DNA from: Desertivirga xinjiangensis
GTDB lineage: Bacteria; Bacteroidota; Bacteroidia; Sphingobacteriales; Sphingobacteriaceae
NCBI RefSeq assembly: GCF_024436435.1
Contig: NZ_JAFMZP010000010.1
Span: 1 to 64,000, forward strand
DNA length: 64,000 nt
Direction: 5' to 3'
This document shows positions 45,451 through 53,947 of this stretch, one piece after another. The number at the start of each line of letters is the position of its first letter. The stretch's first letter is position 1. The translations under genes and the position numbers were made by a program. Below the pieces are notes generated by a model. That model saw nothing but the letters and a program-made list of their open reading frames with translations. It ran no database searches and was not told where the DNA came from.

Positions 45451-46020
45451 TTAAAATTTCGAAAGATGCTGCTGGGTGATATGTCCAAGCCTGATCAGAT
45501 TGTATTCTTTTTCTGAAATAGCACCCTTCTCTTTTAATTCATAAACCTGGTTCAGGTTATGACTAGGTAAACTTTGAACTCTCAGCTCAAGTGCTTTGGA
45601 AAATAATTCAGGATCCGCAATGTTAGAGTGGCTGAATCCAGAACAATCGTCTGCGCGACGGCGTGTATTTATGTTTCCAAGGTTGCTGAAATATTTACTC
45701 AAACGAGTGTTATTTGTATGAGTTTTATAAATGTCATGAACACTTACTTCCTCATATTTTTTTGAAAGAATTCCTTTTTCAATTACCAGGTAATGATCGG
45801 TAAGATGCCATTTTTCATTAGCTTTTTTAAGGATCTGATAAAAGCCAAAAAGCATAACTGCAAGGCCTGCAGCCTTAAAGAATGTCGTGTCGTTGTTAAC
45901 CAGAACGATGCCCGCGCAAACAAATAAAGTAGGAACTATATAAACGATCCAATGTTTTTTAGCAGTTACTACCGGCTGGTGATTGTGTTTTTTTGCTTTC
46001 TTTTTTTTGTCCTTTTTCAT
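45451..46020 (-). CDS. PH-domain (bPH2-like) membrane protein
   Basis: About 189 residues from the ATG at 46020; a TTG-started longer form is unlikely. A very basic N-terminus (MKKDKKKKAKKHNHQ) precedes two hydrophobic helices (about 22-62) and a bacterial PH-like domain (about 70-135) with WHLTDHYLVIEKGILSKKYEEV. The C-terminal helices (NQVYELKEKGAISEKEYNLI) resemble a SHOCT-like segment. Function unknown; such proteins sit at the inner face of the membrane. It is a single gene. Confidence 0.8.
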   Translation of the reverse strand: MKKDKKKKAKKHNHQPVVTAKKHWIVYIVPTLFVCAGIVLVNNDTTFFKAAGLAVMLFGFYQILKKANEKWHLTDHYLVIEKGILSKKYEEVSVHDIYKTHTNNTRLSKYFSNLGNINTRRRADDCSGFSHSNIADPELFSKALELRVQSLPSHNLNQVYELKEKGAISEKEYNLIRLGHITQQHLSKF

Positions 46021-46164
46021 AAACGTTTTTTGTGGTATGGTGGTCCTTCTACGTCGCAAAGAAATAAAAAGGTTCAACAAATAAGAAATATTTCCCAATT
46101 CGATGGTTTTGAAACCTATTTCCCCCTTTTTCAGTAGAAGTGAGCTTTAACAAAGGAGTGGGGA

Positions 46165-48030
46165 ATGACTAAGGTGTTTAGAGTTAAAAAGGAAATGATC
46201 ACTGTTGGACTAAGGACAGGCATATTTCTTCTTATTGTATTAACAGCAGGATTTGGACGCCGGATCGATTATTTAACCGGCAGAAACACTTTATACAAGG
46301 CAAACAAGGTTTCACATTCGAGGTCTCAGCCGGACTTACTTAACACCACTGTGTTACTGAATAATCAATCAGGCCTTGTTCCATTAACAGCTTTGAAGAA
46401 CAGGAGAATTGCCAGTGTAAACGTAGGTGCTTCAGGTTCAGCAACAGCATCGTTCTTTAACAATATGCTAGCCAGATATACTGAGATAGCGAAATTTGAC
46501 CTGTCAGCCTTAAAGCACAATGATCTGGACAAATTTACAAGCGTTATCATACGGCTTAATGCTGACTCTCTCTATAGTAACCGAGTACTCTCATTCATAA
46601 GAAAAAATATAAAGACCAAGGAGGTGCTGATTGCAGGATTCGGGCAGTCAGCGGCACTTAGGAATCTGGATGGTCTAAGTACTCCAATTATTTGGAATCC
46701 GCTAGACAACGAGGAGGGTGCAGAGTTTTCCGCTCAGATGATCTTCGGCGGTATGGCAGCAACAGGTAATTTAAATTATACTATAAGCGAGTATTACCAG
46801 GCAGGAGCCGGGTTTCACACAGTTGCAAGCCGGCTTCGGTACTCTGCCAGTAAAAATGCTGATATAAATACCACAAAGTTAAGCAGAATTGATGCAGTTG
46901 TGGGGGAGGCTATAGCACAAAGGGCCACGCCCGGAGCTGTAGTGATGGTAGTGAAAGACGGTAATGTAGTTTTTAATAAGGCTTATGGTAGCCACACTTA
47001 TGAAGAGAGCACGCCAACTAATACCAGTGATATTTTTGACATCGCTTCTGTGACCAAAACAGCGGCAACTACTATGGCTGCCATGAAGTTGTATGAGCAA
47101 CGGAAATTGGATTTGAACGCTGCTATAGGAAACTACCTTGCTGAGGTAAAATATACCAATAAGGCTAACATCCCGGTGCGGGATGTGTTGCTGCATCAGG
47201 CTGGTTTTGTAAATCTCGATTTTTTCGGAGGATTAAAATCCACGGATCGTAGCAGGGACTCTTCCACATTGTTCCCGGTTAAGCTTGCAGACAACTACTA
47301 CCTGAGAAAAGATTACTACAAAGACGTAATGTGGCCAAAAATGCTCCGTACGCCTTTACCTACGCGAGGCCAGTATGTCTACAGCGATATAAGTATGTAT
47401 GTCATGAAAGAGCTGATAGAACATCAGTCAGGTCTTTCACTCGATAAATTTGTTTCTTCAGAGTTTTACAAACCACTTGGAATGCAGACTGCAGGATTTA
47501 TTCCTAGCAGGAGATTTTCAAAAGACAGGATGGTGCCAACAGAGCGTGATACCTATTTCCGGCAAACGCTTTTACATGGACATGTGCATGATTCAGGGGC
47601 TGCAATGGCAGGTGGCGTGTCTGGGCATGCCGGACTGTTTGCAAGCGCAAACGACCTGGCTATTCTGAATCAAATGCTTTTGAATGGTGGTTCCTATGGT
47701 GGCGAAACTTATTTTCGCCCGGAAACGGTCAGGCTTTTTACCTCAAAACAGTCCATGGTTAGCCGGCGAGGGCTAGGGTTCGACAAGGGAACGGGACGTG
47801 GATATCCTTCATCTCTTGCGTCCTCTGAAACTTATGGTCACACCGGCTATACAGGTACCTGTGTATGGGTAGATCCTAAATATAACCTGATCTATATCTT
47901 TCTGTCGAACCGGGTATACCCTTCAGCCAGTAATAAACTGAACAGTCTCCGCATTCGTCCAAGGATACATGATATTATTTATGAAGCAATTCAGGGTAGT
48001 CGTCCGGATATAGCCTCTGTCACAGATTAA
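46165..48030 (+). CDS. Beta-lactamase-family serine hydrolase with leftover GH3 C-terminal domain
   Basis: A 621-residue exported protein. After a membrane or signal helix (about 12-32) comes a segment (about 45-215: NTTVLLNNQSGLVPL, FDLSALKHNDLDKF) matching the C-terminal domain of GH3 glycosidases. A class C beta-lactamase-like domain follows (about 240-610) with SVTK (S295, K298), YSD (Y406) and HTG (about 559). Bacteroidota relatives are near 1000 residues with an N-terminal GH3 (NagZ-like) catalytic domain, which is missing here. The serine-hydrolase half looks intact and may act on peptidoglycan peptides. Confidence 0.85.
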   Translation: MTKVFRVKKEMITVGLRTGIFLLIVLTAGFGRRIDYLTGRNTLYKANKVSHSRSQPDLLNTTVLLNNQSGLVPLTALKNRRIASVNVGASGSATASFFNNMLARYTEIAKFDLSALKHNDLDKFTSVIIRLNADSLYSNRVLSFIRKNIKTKEVLIAGFGQSAALRNLDGLSTPIIWNPLDNEEGAEFSAQMIFGGMAATGNLNYTISEYYQAGAGFHTVASRLRYSASKNADINTTKLSRIDAVVGEAIAQRATPGAVVMVVKDGNVVFNKAYGSHTYEESTPTNTSDIFDIASVTKTAATTMAAMKLYEQRKLDLNAAIGNYLAEVKYTNKANIPVRDVLLHQAGFVNLDFFGGLKSTDRSRDSSTLFPVKLADNYYLRKDYYKDVMWPKMLRTPLPTRGQYVYSDISMYVMKELIEHQSGLSLDKFVSSEFYKPLGMQTAGFIPSRRFSKDRMVPTERDTYFRQTLLHGHVHDSGAAMAGGVSGHAGLFASANDLAILNQMLLNGGSYGGETYFRPETVRLFTSKQSMVSRRGLGFDKGTGRGYPSSLASSETYGHTGYTGTCVWVDPKYNLIYIFLSNRVYPSASNKLNSLRIRPRIHDIIYEAIQGSRPDIASVTD

Positions 48031-48046
48031 GTGCCCGCATAAGTAA

Positions 48047-49414
48047 TCAGGCGATATATATGGTTTTGATATTGACGAATTCTTTGATGCCATACACTCC
48101 AAGCTCACGCCCATAACCAGATTGCTTTACCCCGCCGAATGGAAGCCTGGGATCTGACTTAACAAAGTCATTTACAAAGCAAGAGCCAGCCTGAAGTTTG
48201 GTAGCGGCTATATTTCCCGCCCTGGCTGTGTCTTTGCTAAATACCGCAGCCCCAAGGCCAAAAACGGTATCGTTCGCAATCTCTATGGCATGTTGCTCAG
48301 TTTCTGCGGTAATAATTGCTGCAACGGGACCAAATAGTTCTTCATCGTAAGCCGGCATTCCTTTTTTTACATTTGTAAGAATGCTTGCCGGATAATAAGC
48401 ATGGTCTCCTTCGGGTATAAAGCCGCCTAAGATACACTTCGCACCAAGCTGTATACTCTTTATTACTTGTCGGTGTAGATCGTCCCGGAGGTCTGTCCGG
48501 GCCTGTGGTCCGATTTGAGTTTTTTCGTCGAAAGGATCTCCGATTATTCTGGCAGATATATTCTCTTTAAAGAGCGCTGTAAATTCCTCTTCGATCTCTT
48601 TCGCAACAATAAATCGTTTGGCAGCAATACAGCTTTGACCACTATTGATCAGACGACTTTCGGTACACATATGCGCGGCGAGCCTGAGGTCTGCATCTTT
48701 CAAGATGAGGTAAGCATCACTTCCGCCAAGCTCCAGGACCACCTTTTTAAGTACGGAACCTGCTTTTTGCGCAACCTTCATGCCCGCTCCGGTACTTCCT
48801 GTCAAGGTAACAGCCTGAATTAGTTTGTTTTCAATCACTCTATCTACAGAACTACTGCCGATCAGTAGTGTACTAAAAACTCCTTCAGGAAAGCCGGATT
48901 CTCTGAGGATCTCTTCAATGGTGATAGCGCAACCGCTGACGTTAGAGGCGTGTTTAAGCACTGCGCAGTTCCCCGCCATTAGGCTGGGCGCAATAAAACG
49001 AAACGCCTGCCAAAAGGGGAAGTTCCAGGGCATTATCGCAAGAATAACACCCAGTGACTCGAAGCTTACATAACTTTTGCTGGCTTCCGTCTCAATAGGC
49101 TCTGGCTTTAAAAAGTACGCAGCATGTTTGGCATAATAGTCACAGCATACGGCACATTTTTCAATTTCAGCTTCACCGGCTTTCAGCGGTTTACCCATCT
49201 CAAGAGCCATTAATTCAGCCAGAAACCGCTTCTTACTTCTTAGTATCCGCGCTGCCGCCGACATCAATCCTGCCCGTTCTTCAAAACTGGTTTCTTTCCA
49301 TAAAAGCCAGGATTGGTGGGATTTATATATTTTTAGATCAACCTCTTCATCAGAATGAGAAGGGTAGGTTTTTATCAATTCGTTAGTTGCCGGGTTTATT
49401 GATTCCAGTGCCAT
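48047..49414 (-). CDS. gabD: NAD(P)-dependent aldehyde dehydrogenase, succinate-semialdehyde type
   Basis: A 455-residue ALDH-superfamily enzyme. Conserved elements are IMPWNFPFWQAFRFIAP (cofactor fold), GSTGAGMKVAQKAG, the catalytic Glu in LELGGSDAYLI (about 230) and the catalytic Cys in NSGQSCIAAKR (about 265). The C-terminal PFGGVKQSGYGRELG is typical of the succinate-semialdehyde subfamily. Substrate by homology only. It abuts the BamE-like gene upstream with one shared base. Confidence 0.88.
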   Translation of the reverse strand: MALESINPATNELIKTYPSHSDEEVDLKIYKSHQSWLLWKETSFEERAGLMSAAARILRSKKRFLAELMALEMGKPLKAGEAEIEKCAVCCDYYAKHAAYFLKPEPIETEASKSYVSFESLGVILAIMPWNFPFWQAFRFIAPSLMAGNCAVLKHASNVSGCAITIEEILRESGFPEGVFSTLLIGSSSVDRVIENKLIQAVTLTGSTGAGMKVAQKAGSVLKKVVLELGGSDAYLILKDADLRLAAHMCTESRLINSGQSCIAAKRFIVAKEIEEEFTALFKENISARIIGDPFDEKTQIGPQARTDLRDDLHRQVIKSIQLGAKCILGGFIPEGDHAYYPASILTNVKKGMPAYDEELFGPVAAIITAETEQHAIEIANDTVFGLGAAVFSKDTARAGNIAATKLQAGSCFVNDFVKSDPRLPFGGVKQSGYGRELGVYGIKEFVNIKTIYIA

Positions 49415-49809
49415 TATTGTTTAGTTTGCGAACTGTCCGGGCTGTCTTTATCCAGTTTGTCTTTTATTTTGTCAGCGGCATTATCAACCTTTTCTCCGAG
49501 GTTGCCAAATCCTTTTTTTACTTTTTGATTAGTACTGTCCAGCCAGCCAGCCACTGAATCAAGACGTGCTTTCGGAGAGGTCATAATCGAGTATACGGTG
49601 TCCGCCCGGAATACTACCGTCCGGCTTGAGTCTGTATAATCCCATATCTCCGTCTTATTGACTACATCTTTTTTCTTTGGCTCACCAATCATATTCACAA
49701 CTTCGGTTTTTGTCATACCAATGGTTACTGAAGCAAGATCTTTCTTAGGGCGGTTGCAGGCACTTAATACAGCTAACGCTGATAAGGATAACATAATAAA
49801 TCTTTTCAT
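49414..49809 (-). CDS. Small lipoprotein with BamE/SmpA-like domain
   Basis: A 131-residue lipoprotein. The signal peptide ends in the lipobox LSAC (Cys about 18). The VTIGMTKTEVVNMIGEP pattern (about 28-44) matches the start of the BamE/SmpA fold, followed by a strand EIWDYTDSSRTVVFRADTV. The C-terminal third (about 90-131) is a Lys/Asp-rich helix. A role in outer-membrane assembly is possible, but the domain is shared by other small lipoproteins. It sits just ahead of the aldehyde dehydrogenase. Confidence 0.75.
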   Translation of the reverse strand: MKRFIMLSLSALAVLSACNRPKKDLASVTIGMTKTEVVNMIGEPKKKDVVNKTEIWDYTDSSRTVVFRADTVYSIMTSPKARLDSVAGWLDSTNQKVKKGFGNLGEKVDNAADKIKDKLDKDSPDSSQTKQ

Positions 49810-49855
49810 AAAATTACATTTGTTCAGCCAGTTAACAGTATCAGAAAAGTATTGT

Positions 49856-50326
49856 TTACATCAACGACCTCAGCTTCTGTTCCAGCTCCATTAAAATAGG
49901 TAACTGTGATGCATTAATCTTTAGCCTGGCCTCTTCCATGCTGAACCAGTCGGCCTTATCCGTTTCAGGAAAACTTTGCATCTTCCCCGACTTAGGCGGC
50001 CATTCGATTTCAAACATATTTGATGAAATATAACACTGTTCGAAATCTGCTTCAGTGGCCCATGTTGTAATTAATTTTCCTCCCTTGGAACGAACAGGCT
50101 CGAGAGGGATAAAAAGGCTTGAAGCAATAGTGTTGCCTGTTTCCTCAAAAAATTCCCTTTTTGCAACTTCCAATGCGTCTTCCTGGTCAGGATTATATTC
50201 GCCTTTTGGAACAGACCAGACCCCGGCGTCTTTTTTTGCATAAAAAGGACCTCCCGGATGTACAAGTAAAATTTCGAAATGATCTGACTTGACCCGGTAC
50301 GCCCATATTCCCGCTGTATGTTTCAT
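49856..50326 (-). CDS. NUDIX hydrolase
   Basis: A 156-residue protein with a complete Nudix box, GEYNPDQEDALEVAKREFFEETG by position (about 42-64): G, E, R-E, E-E and G are all present. An N-terminal strand AGIWAYRVKSDHFEILLVHPG precedes it. The sequence resembles the diadenosine-polyphosphate or NTP-hydrolysing group, but the substrate is uncertain. It is 46 bases upstream of the lipoprotein gene on the same strand. Confidence 0.87.
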   Translation of the reverse strand: MKHTAGIWAYRVKSDHFEILLVHPGGPFYAKKDAGVWSVPKGEYNPDQEDALEVAKREFFEETGNTIASSLFIPLEPVRSKGGKLITTWATEADFEQCYISSNMFEIEWPPKSGKMQSFPETDKADWFSMEEARLKINASQLPILMELEQKLRSLM

Positions 50327-50598
50327 GTGTGTAATGCGCTAAAAAATAAACACTGTATAAAAATTAAGTATTGAAAACTCTACAATTAAGATAATAATAT
50401 TTTTTAAAAACTATTTAGTTGCAATTATATGACTTTATTATTTGCAAATTTTTAATAATCAATATAATTTAGTAGAAATTTTTCAGGGGATAGTCTTTTT
50501 GGCTTAGTATTTGATAATTGTTAGCTGAAAAGATGCGAATTCGCAATCCCAAAGATTTTATCAGGTCTTTTTATTTCTCTAAAAACAAAGGAGGCAAC

Positions 50599-50880
50599 AT
50601 GCAATTAAAGGATTTATTACTTAATGGTTTCAGTTTTAACGAAATTTTGAGACAATTTTCAATTGAAAAATCAGATTTCATAATTCAGGATGAAGACATG
50701 ATCCTGTCGAGAAAAGACCTGGCGAACAAAGAAGTGTTAAAAGAACGTGTTTTAATCCAAGGTAAATCAACTAATGGTATTTTTAATTTCTTTGGAACTT
50801 TGCACTGCAATTTCTTAAATCAGCTTGCTGTGTTCGAGCTGGATTCTGTTGAGCAACAACAAGCCTCAGCAGCAGCTTAA
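50599..50880 (+). CDS. Hypothetical small protein
   Basis: About 93 residues from the ATG at 50599, which follows a strong AAAGGAGG ribosome-binding site by five bases, rare in Bacteroidota. An alternative ATG at 50533 and a TTG at 50518 would add 22-27 residues. The sequence (MQLKDLLLNGFSFNEILRQF; KTNGIFNFFG-like region; VEQQQASAAA tail) matches no family I know. There is no signal peptide. A terminator follows, and the gene stands alone. Confidence 0.55.
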   Translation: MQLKDLLLNGFSFNEILRQFSIEKSDFIIQDEDMILSRKDLANKEVLKERVLIQGKSTNGIFNFFGTLHCNFLNQLAVFELDSVEQQQASAAA

Positions 50881-50920
50881 CCTTTAAGCTAAGAGAGCGG
50901 CGAAGGCAGGCTCTCAAAGT

Positions 50921-50955
50921 AAAAGAGGCTTCTCCAGAAAGGGAAGCCTCTTTTA
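50921..50955. terminator. Bidirectional terminator
   Basis: A perfect stem AAAAGAGGCTTC / GAAGCCTCTTTT with an A/T-rich flank on both sides lies between the convergent small ORF and hom. Confidence 0.85.
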
Positions 50956-50962
50956 CATTATG

Positions 50963-52234
50963 CTAAATAGTAGCGATATGGGTGGCTACTCCAGACGCCT
51001 CTATTTTCAGATGCTCTTCCGAATAGCCACTTTCGTGTGTAACGGGACTAACGTTACCTATTTCCGCTACAAAACTGCCTTTTATACTGAGAAGCTCTTT
51101 GTGTTCGATTAGGCTGTTGAGAGATACTTTTCCAATAATGTAACTAAAGTCGGGAGAATAATATCTTTCTGTAATACTTTCAAAATGAAGTTTTTGGATC
51201 AGCGACTCATCTGTGTATCTCAGGTAGACGTTCAGAGAGTAATCACCCGTGAGCCGAAAGCCTGACTTTTGATGATATTTCTTATACTCATATTTATAGT
51301 CGTACCGAAGAGCTGCGATATCAGATAGAACAGCGGAACCCGTTGGGTGACCTCCTGCGCCTTTACCAAAAAAGAACTGCTGATCGGCAAAAGCGGCCTG
51401 AACAATTACCCCATTATACTCATTCTCTACATTATAAAGAAAATCATCACTCTTTACTAGCTTAGGCAAAACATAAAGTACTATCTGTTTCTCAGCAAAT
51501 TCAAGAGCTGTTGGAACGAGTTTAATCTTATAGTTTTTTTCTTTAGCAAATTGCACATCCTGCGATGTGAGATTTTGAATACCAATGTTCAACACTTCAT
51601 CAGGATTTGCGAGGACCCCATAAGCATGCGCAGAAGCTATGACTAATTTATACTTTGCATCATAACCCCCAACATCGAGGATCGGGTCTGATTCGGCAAA
51701 TCCAAGATCCTGCGCTTGCTTCAGGGCCACATCATAGTCCAGATCTTCATTGAATACTTTTGACAAGATGTAATTGGAGGAACCGTTAAATATCCCCCTG
51801 ACAGAATAAAGCAATTCGTTATCATAATATTCCTCTAAGTTCCGTATAATAGGAATACTGCCACATACCGACCCTTCGTAAAGTAATGATGCCCCGTACT
51901 CTTCCTGCAGATCCACTAATTCTTCCAGGTGAGATGCTATAAGCTTTTTGTTTGCAGAAACGACATTTATTCCTTTCTTGAGGGCGCTGGATACTATATA
52001 CCACGCCGCCTCTGCATCATTGATAAGCTCAACGATAGTATTTATTTCCGGGTCGTTTAGAACGGCATCAACATCTGTTGTAAATAACTCTGCAGGCAGC
52101 GAGCGTTTTTTCTCAGGATGTTTAATGGCAATTTTTCTGATTTCAAGGTTGAGATCCTTTGTACGTATAATATCATACAGGCCCTGTCCCACGACACCGA
52201 ACCCAAATAAACCAAGACTTAATTTTTTACTCAT
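50963..52234 (-). CDS. hom: Homoserine dehydrogenase
   Basis: A 423-residue NAD(P)-dependent enzyme reducing aspartate semialdehyde to homoserine, toward methionine and threonine. The N-terminal Rossmann motif is LGLFGFGVVGQGLYD. NVVSANKKLIA and GSVCGSIPIIRNLEEY (about 120-140) lead to the catalytic/dimer domain with NGSSNYILSKV, and GKGAGGHPTGSAVLSDI follows. A C-terminal ACT-like extension (about 340-423) suggests feedback control. It is the only protein gene behind the SAM-I riboswitch at 52481-52595. Confidence 0.93.
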   Translation of the reverse strand: MSKKLSLGLFGFGVVGQGLYDIIRTKDLNLEIRKIAIKHPEKKRSLPAELFTTDVDAVLNDPEINTIVELINDAEAAWYIVSSALKKGINVVSANKKLIASHLEELVDLQEEYGASLLYEGSVCGSIPIIRNLEEYYDNELLYSVRGIFNGSSNYILSKVFNEDLDYDVALKQAQDLGFAESDPILDVGGYDAKYKLVIASAHAYGVLANPDEVLNIGIQNLTSQDVQFAKEKNYKIKLVPTALEFAEKQIVLYVLPKLVKSDDFLYNVENEYNGVIVQAAFADQQFFFGKGAGGHPTGSAVLSDIAALRYDYKYEYKKYHQKSGFRLTGDYSLNVYLRYTDESLIQKLHFESITERYYSPDFSYIIGKVSLNSLIEHKELLSIKGSFVAEIGNVSPVTHESGYSEEHLKIEASGVATHIATI

Positions 52235-52262
52235 GTTATATATTAAATTAGCAGAAATCTAT

Positions 52263-52285
52263 AGCACACGCGACACGCGTGCGCT
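52263..52285. repeat. GC-rich palindrome in the hom leader
   Basis: AGCACACGCGACACGCGTGCGCT is nearly self-complementary, and a second hairpin (GGCA...CGTATG/CATACG...TGCC, 52289-52316) lies beside it. A related palindrome is at 60143-60168. Confidence 0.55.
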
Positions 52286-52472
52286 AGCAGGCAACGTATG
52301 CGGGCATACGCGTGCCAAGTGTGAATGAACTGTTTGTAGACAGCATAAGTCGCCAATTTTTCATCAGGTCAGAAAGTTGCCGGTGCCAGCGACGGTGGCA
52401 TAGAAAAGAATACATCAACGAGATATACAAATAACCCGTACGAGGAGAAAAGATTACGTGACTTTGCTTCAT
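52284..52472 (-). CDS. Putative leader ORF between the SAM-I riboswitch and hom
   Basis: A 62-codon ORF beginning MKQSHVIFSPRTGYLYI and containing LCHRRWHRQ near its centre. Its ATG lies nine bases after the 3' strand of aptamer stem P1, and its stop is 49 bases before hom, inside a GC-rich palindrome. No protein family is recognised. Position, not sequence, suggests a regulatory leader peptide. It could also be a chance ORF. Confidence 0.35.
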   Translation of the reverse strand: MKQSHVIFSPRTGYLYISLMYSFLCHRRWHRQLSDLMKNWRLMLSTNSSFTLGTRMPAYVAC

Positions 52473-52480
52473 GTTTTACA

Positions 52481-52595
52481 ATTTATATGTTTCCTGATGT
52501 TACCATCGGGAACAGGATTTGGCACCTTTTCCGGTAGTTCCGGTTAGGTTGCCAGCGGGTCGTTGAGCCTGTTCTCTCACCGCTTCTTTATAAAT
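52481..52595 (-). promoter_or_regulatory. SAM-I (S-box) riboswitch aptamer ahead of hom
   Basis: On the minus strand P1 is formed by ATTTATA/TATAAAT (52589-52595 with 52481-52487). Within it are GCGGTGAGAGAACAGG and GACCCGCTGGCAACC of the P2/kink-turn region, P3 CCGG/CCGG and the conserved AAGGTGCCAAATCC. P4 pairs TGTTCC/GGAAACA with GATG/CATC. Together these match the SAM-I consensus well. No poly-U terminator follows; control is probably on translation or through other hairpins. It regulates homoserine and methionine synthesis. Confidence 0.9.
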
Positions 52596-52644
52596 CAAAG
52601 CCTTTTAAAGGGGATTGACAATCCAATACTGCTATTGGTCGCTT

Positions 52645-52677
52645 CAAATATAATACGATTTTAGAATACAGTCCAAA
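52645..52677 (-). promoter_or_regulatory. Promoter of the SAM-riboswitch/hom transcript
   Basis: On the minus strand a TTTG (-33, at 52674-52677) and TATATTTG (-7, at 52645-52652) are separated by 21 bases, close to the Bacteroidota consensus. The transcript would start about 45 bases before the aptamer and carry a leader of about 400 bases. Confidence 0.65.
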
Positions 52678-52704
52678 AGAAATTAATATAGAATAGCAAT
52701 TACA

Positions 52705-53829
52705 TTATAAAAAATTCAAAGCTTGTTCAAGATCCTCAATCAGGTCATCAATAAATTCTAAACCTACCGACACCCTTAGAAGGCTGAAAGGAGTGGTGGT
52801 CTGCGGACCTTCCACAGATGCGCGATGTTCAATCAAACTCTCAACACCCCCAAGGCTGGTAGCCTGCGTAAACAGCTTTAAGGAATTAGCCACTTTTCTG
52901 GCAGCCGTCTCCCCGTCTTTAAGTGTGAAGGATAGCATTCCGCCGAAAGCGCTCATCTGCGATCTCGCAATTTCATAACCGGCATGAGAAGGCAAACCGG
53001 GATAAAATACATGCTCCACTTTGGAATGTAAATGAAGATATTCTGCTATTCGTTGGGCATTAAAAGCGTGTCCCCGCATCCTGTGAGGAAGTGTTTTAAT
53101 GCCTCTAACCGTCATATAGCAATCAAAAGGAGCAGGCACGGATCCGGATAAGGTTTGAATATTCCTTATCTTCTCCCACAACGCGTTACTTTCTTTGGTA
53201 ATCAAACCGCCGCCAAGTACGTCACTATGCCCCCCAAAATATTTCGTTGTGGAGTACATAACAAGGTCAGCTCCGAGTTCCAGTGGCCGTTGGAATACAG
53301 GGCTAGCAAACGTATTATCGCAGCAAACAATAATATCTGTTTCTTTGGCCACAGAACAGATTGCCCGGATATCAGAGACTTTAAGCAGAGGATTCGATGG
53401 AGTTTCAATCCAGATAAGCTTTGTGGTATAAGGTATAATTGCCTTCTTTATTGCTTCAATATTTGTGAAATCAACGAAACTAATTTGCAGAGTATTTGAG
53501 AATACCTCGGCGATCAAAGCTTTAAGCCCATGGTACATATCGCCTGGCGCTATAACATGACTTCCCGGCTCAAGAGATTGAAATAACGCTGCCCCGGCAG
53601 CATTACCTGAAGAAAACGCACAAGCATCCTCTCCTCCCTCTAGTTGGGTCAATACATTTTCAAGTGCCTGCCGGTTAGGATTTGACGCCCGCGTATATGT
53701 AAAGCCACCGGGATAACTGCCGTCATCTGAGCGCTCAAAAGTAGTAGAGAGTGTTATTGGCTGAATCACTGCCTTTGAGTAGGCGTCGGTGCTGTTTCCT
53801 GCGTGAATGGCTATAGTGTCTAGTTTCAT
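52705..53829 (-). CDS. Trans-sulfuration PLP enzyme (cystathionine gamma-synthase or beta-lyase type)
   Basis: A 374-residue fold-type I PLP enzyme of the Cys/Met metabolism family. YTRASNPNRQALENVLTQLE, the conserved KLIWIETPSNPLLKVSDI and the PLP lysine in YSTTKYFGGHSDVLGG (about 200) are visible. The C-terminal HRASVEGPQTT and LLRVSVGLE segments complete the family. Telling MetB from MetC by eye is not safe. It is upstream of the SAM-I/hom unit on the same strand, consistent with methionine metabolism, and divergent from mqnE. Confidence 0.9.
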   Translation of the reverse strand: MKLDTIAIHAGNSTDAYSKAVIQPITLSTTFERSDDGSYPGGFTYTRASNPNRQALENVLTQLEGGEDACAFSSGNAAGAALFQSLEPGSHVIAPGDMYHGLKALIAEVFSNTLQISFVDFTNIEAIKKAIIPYTTKLIWIETPSNPLLKVSDIRAICSVAKETDIIVCCDNTFASPVFQRPLELGADLVMYSTTKYFGGHSDVLGGGLITKESNALWEKIRNIQTLSGSVPAPFDCYMTVRGIKTLPHRMRGHAFNAQRIAEYLHLHSKVEHVFYPGLPSHAGYEIARSQMSAFGGMLSFTLKDGETAARKVANSLKLFTQATSLGGVESLIEHRASVEGPQTTTPFSLLRVSVGLEFIDDLIEDLEQALNFL

Positions 53830-53933
53830 TTCAAAAGCTTGATGTACCGCTGAAAATTATCAATATTATTTGATTTAAGATGCAATAAATGCATTGTTAC
53901 ACGAAAATGATAATGCAAAGTCGGCCATTATTG

Positions 53934-53941
53934 TATTTTTG
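53934..53941 (+). promoter_or_regulatory. Candidate -7 promoter element for mqnE
   Basis: TATTTTTG fits TAnnTTTG and ends six bases before the ATG at 53948, so the mRNA may be leaderless. Confidence 0.45.
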
Positions 53942-53947
53942 CCATAC

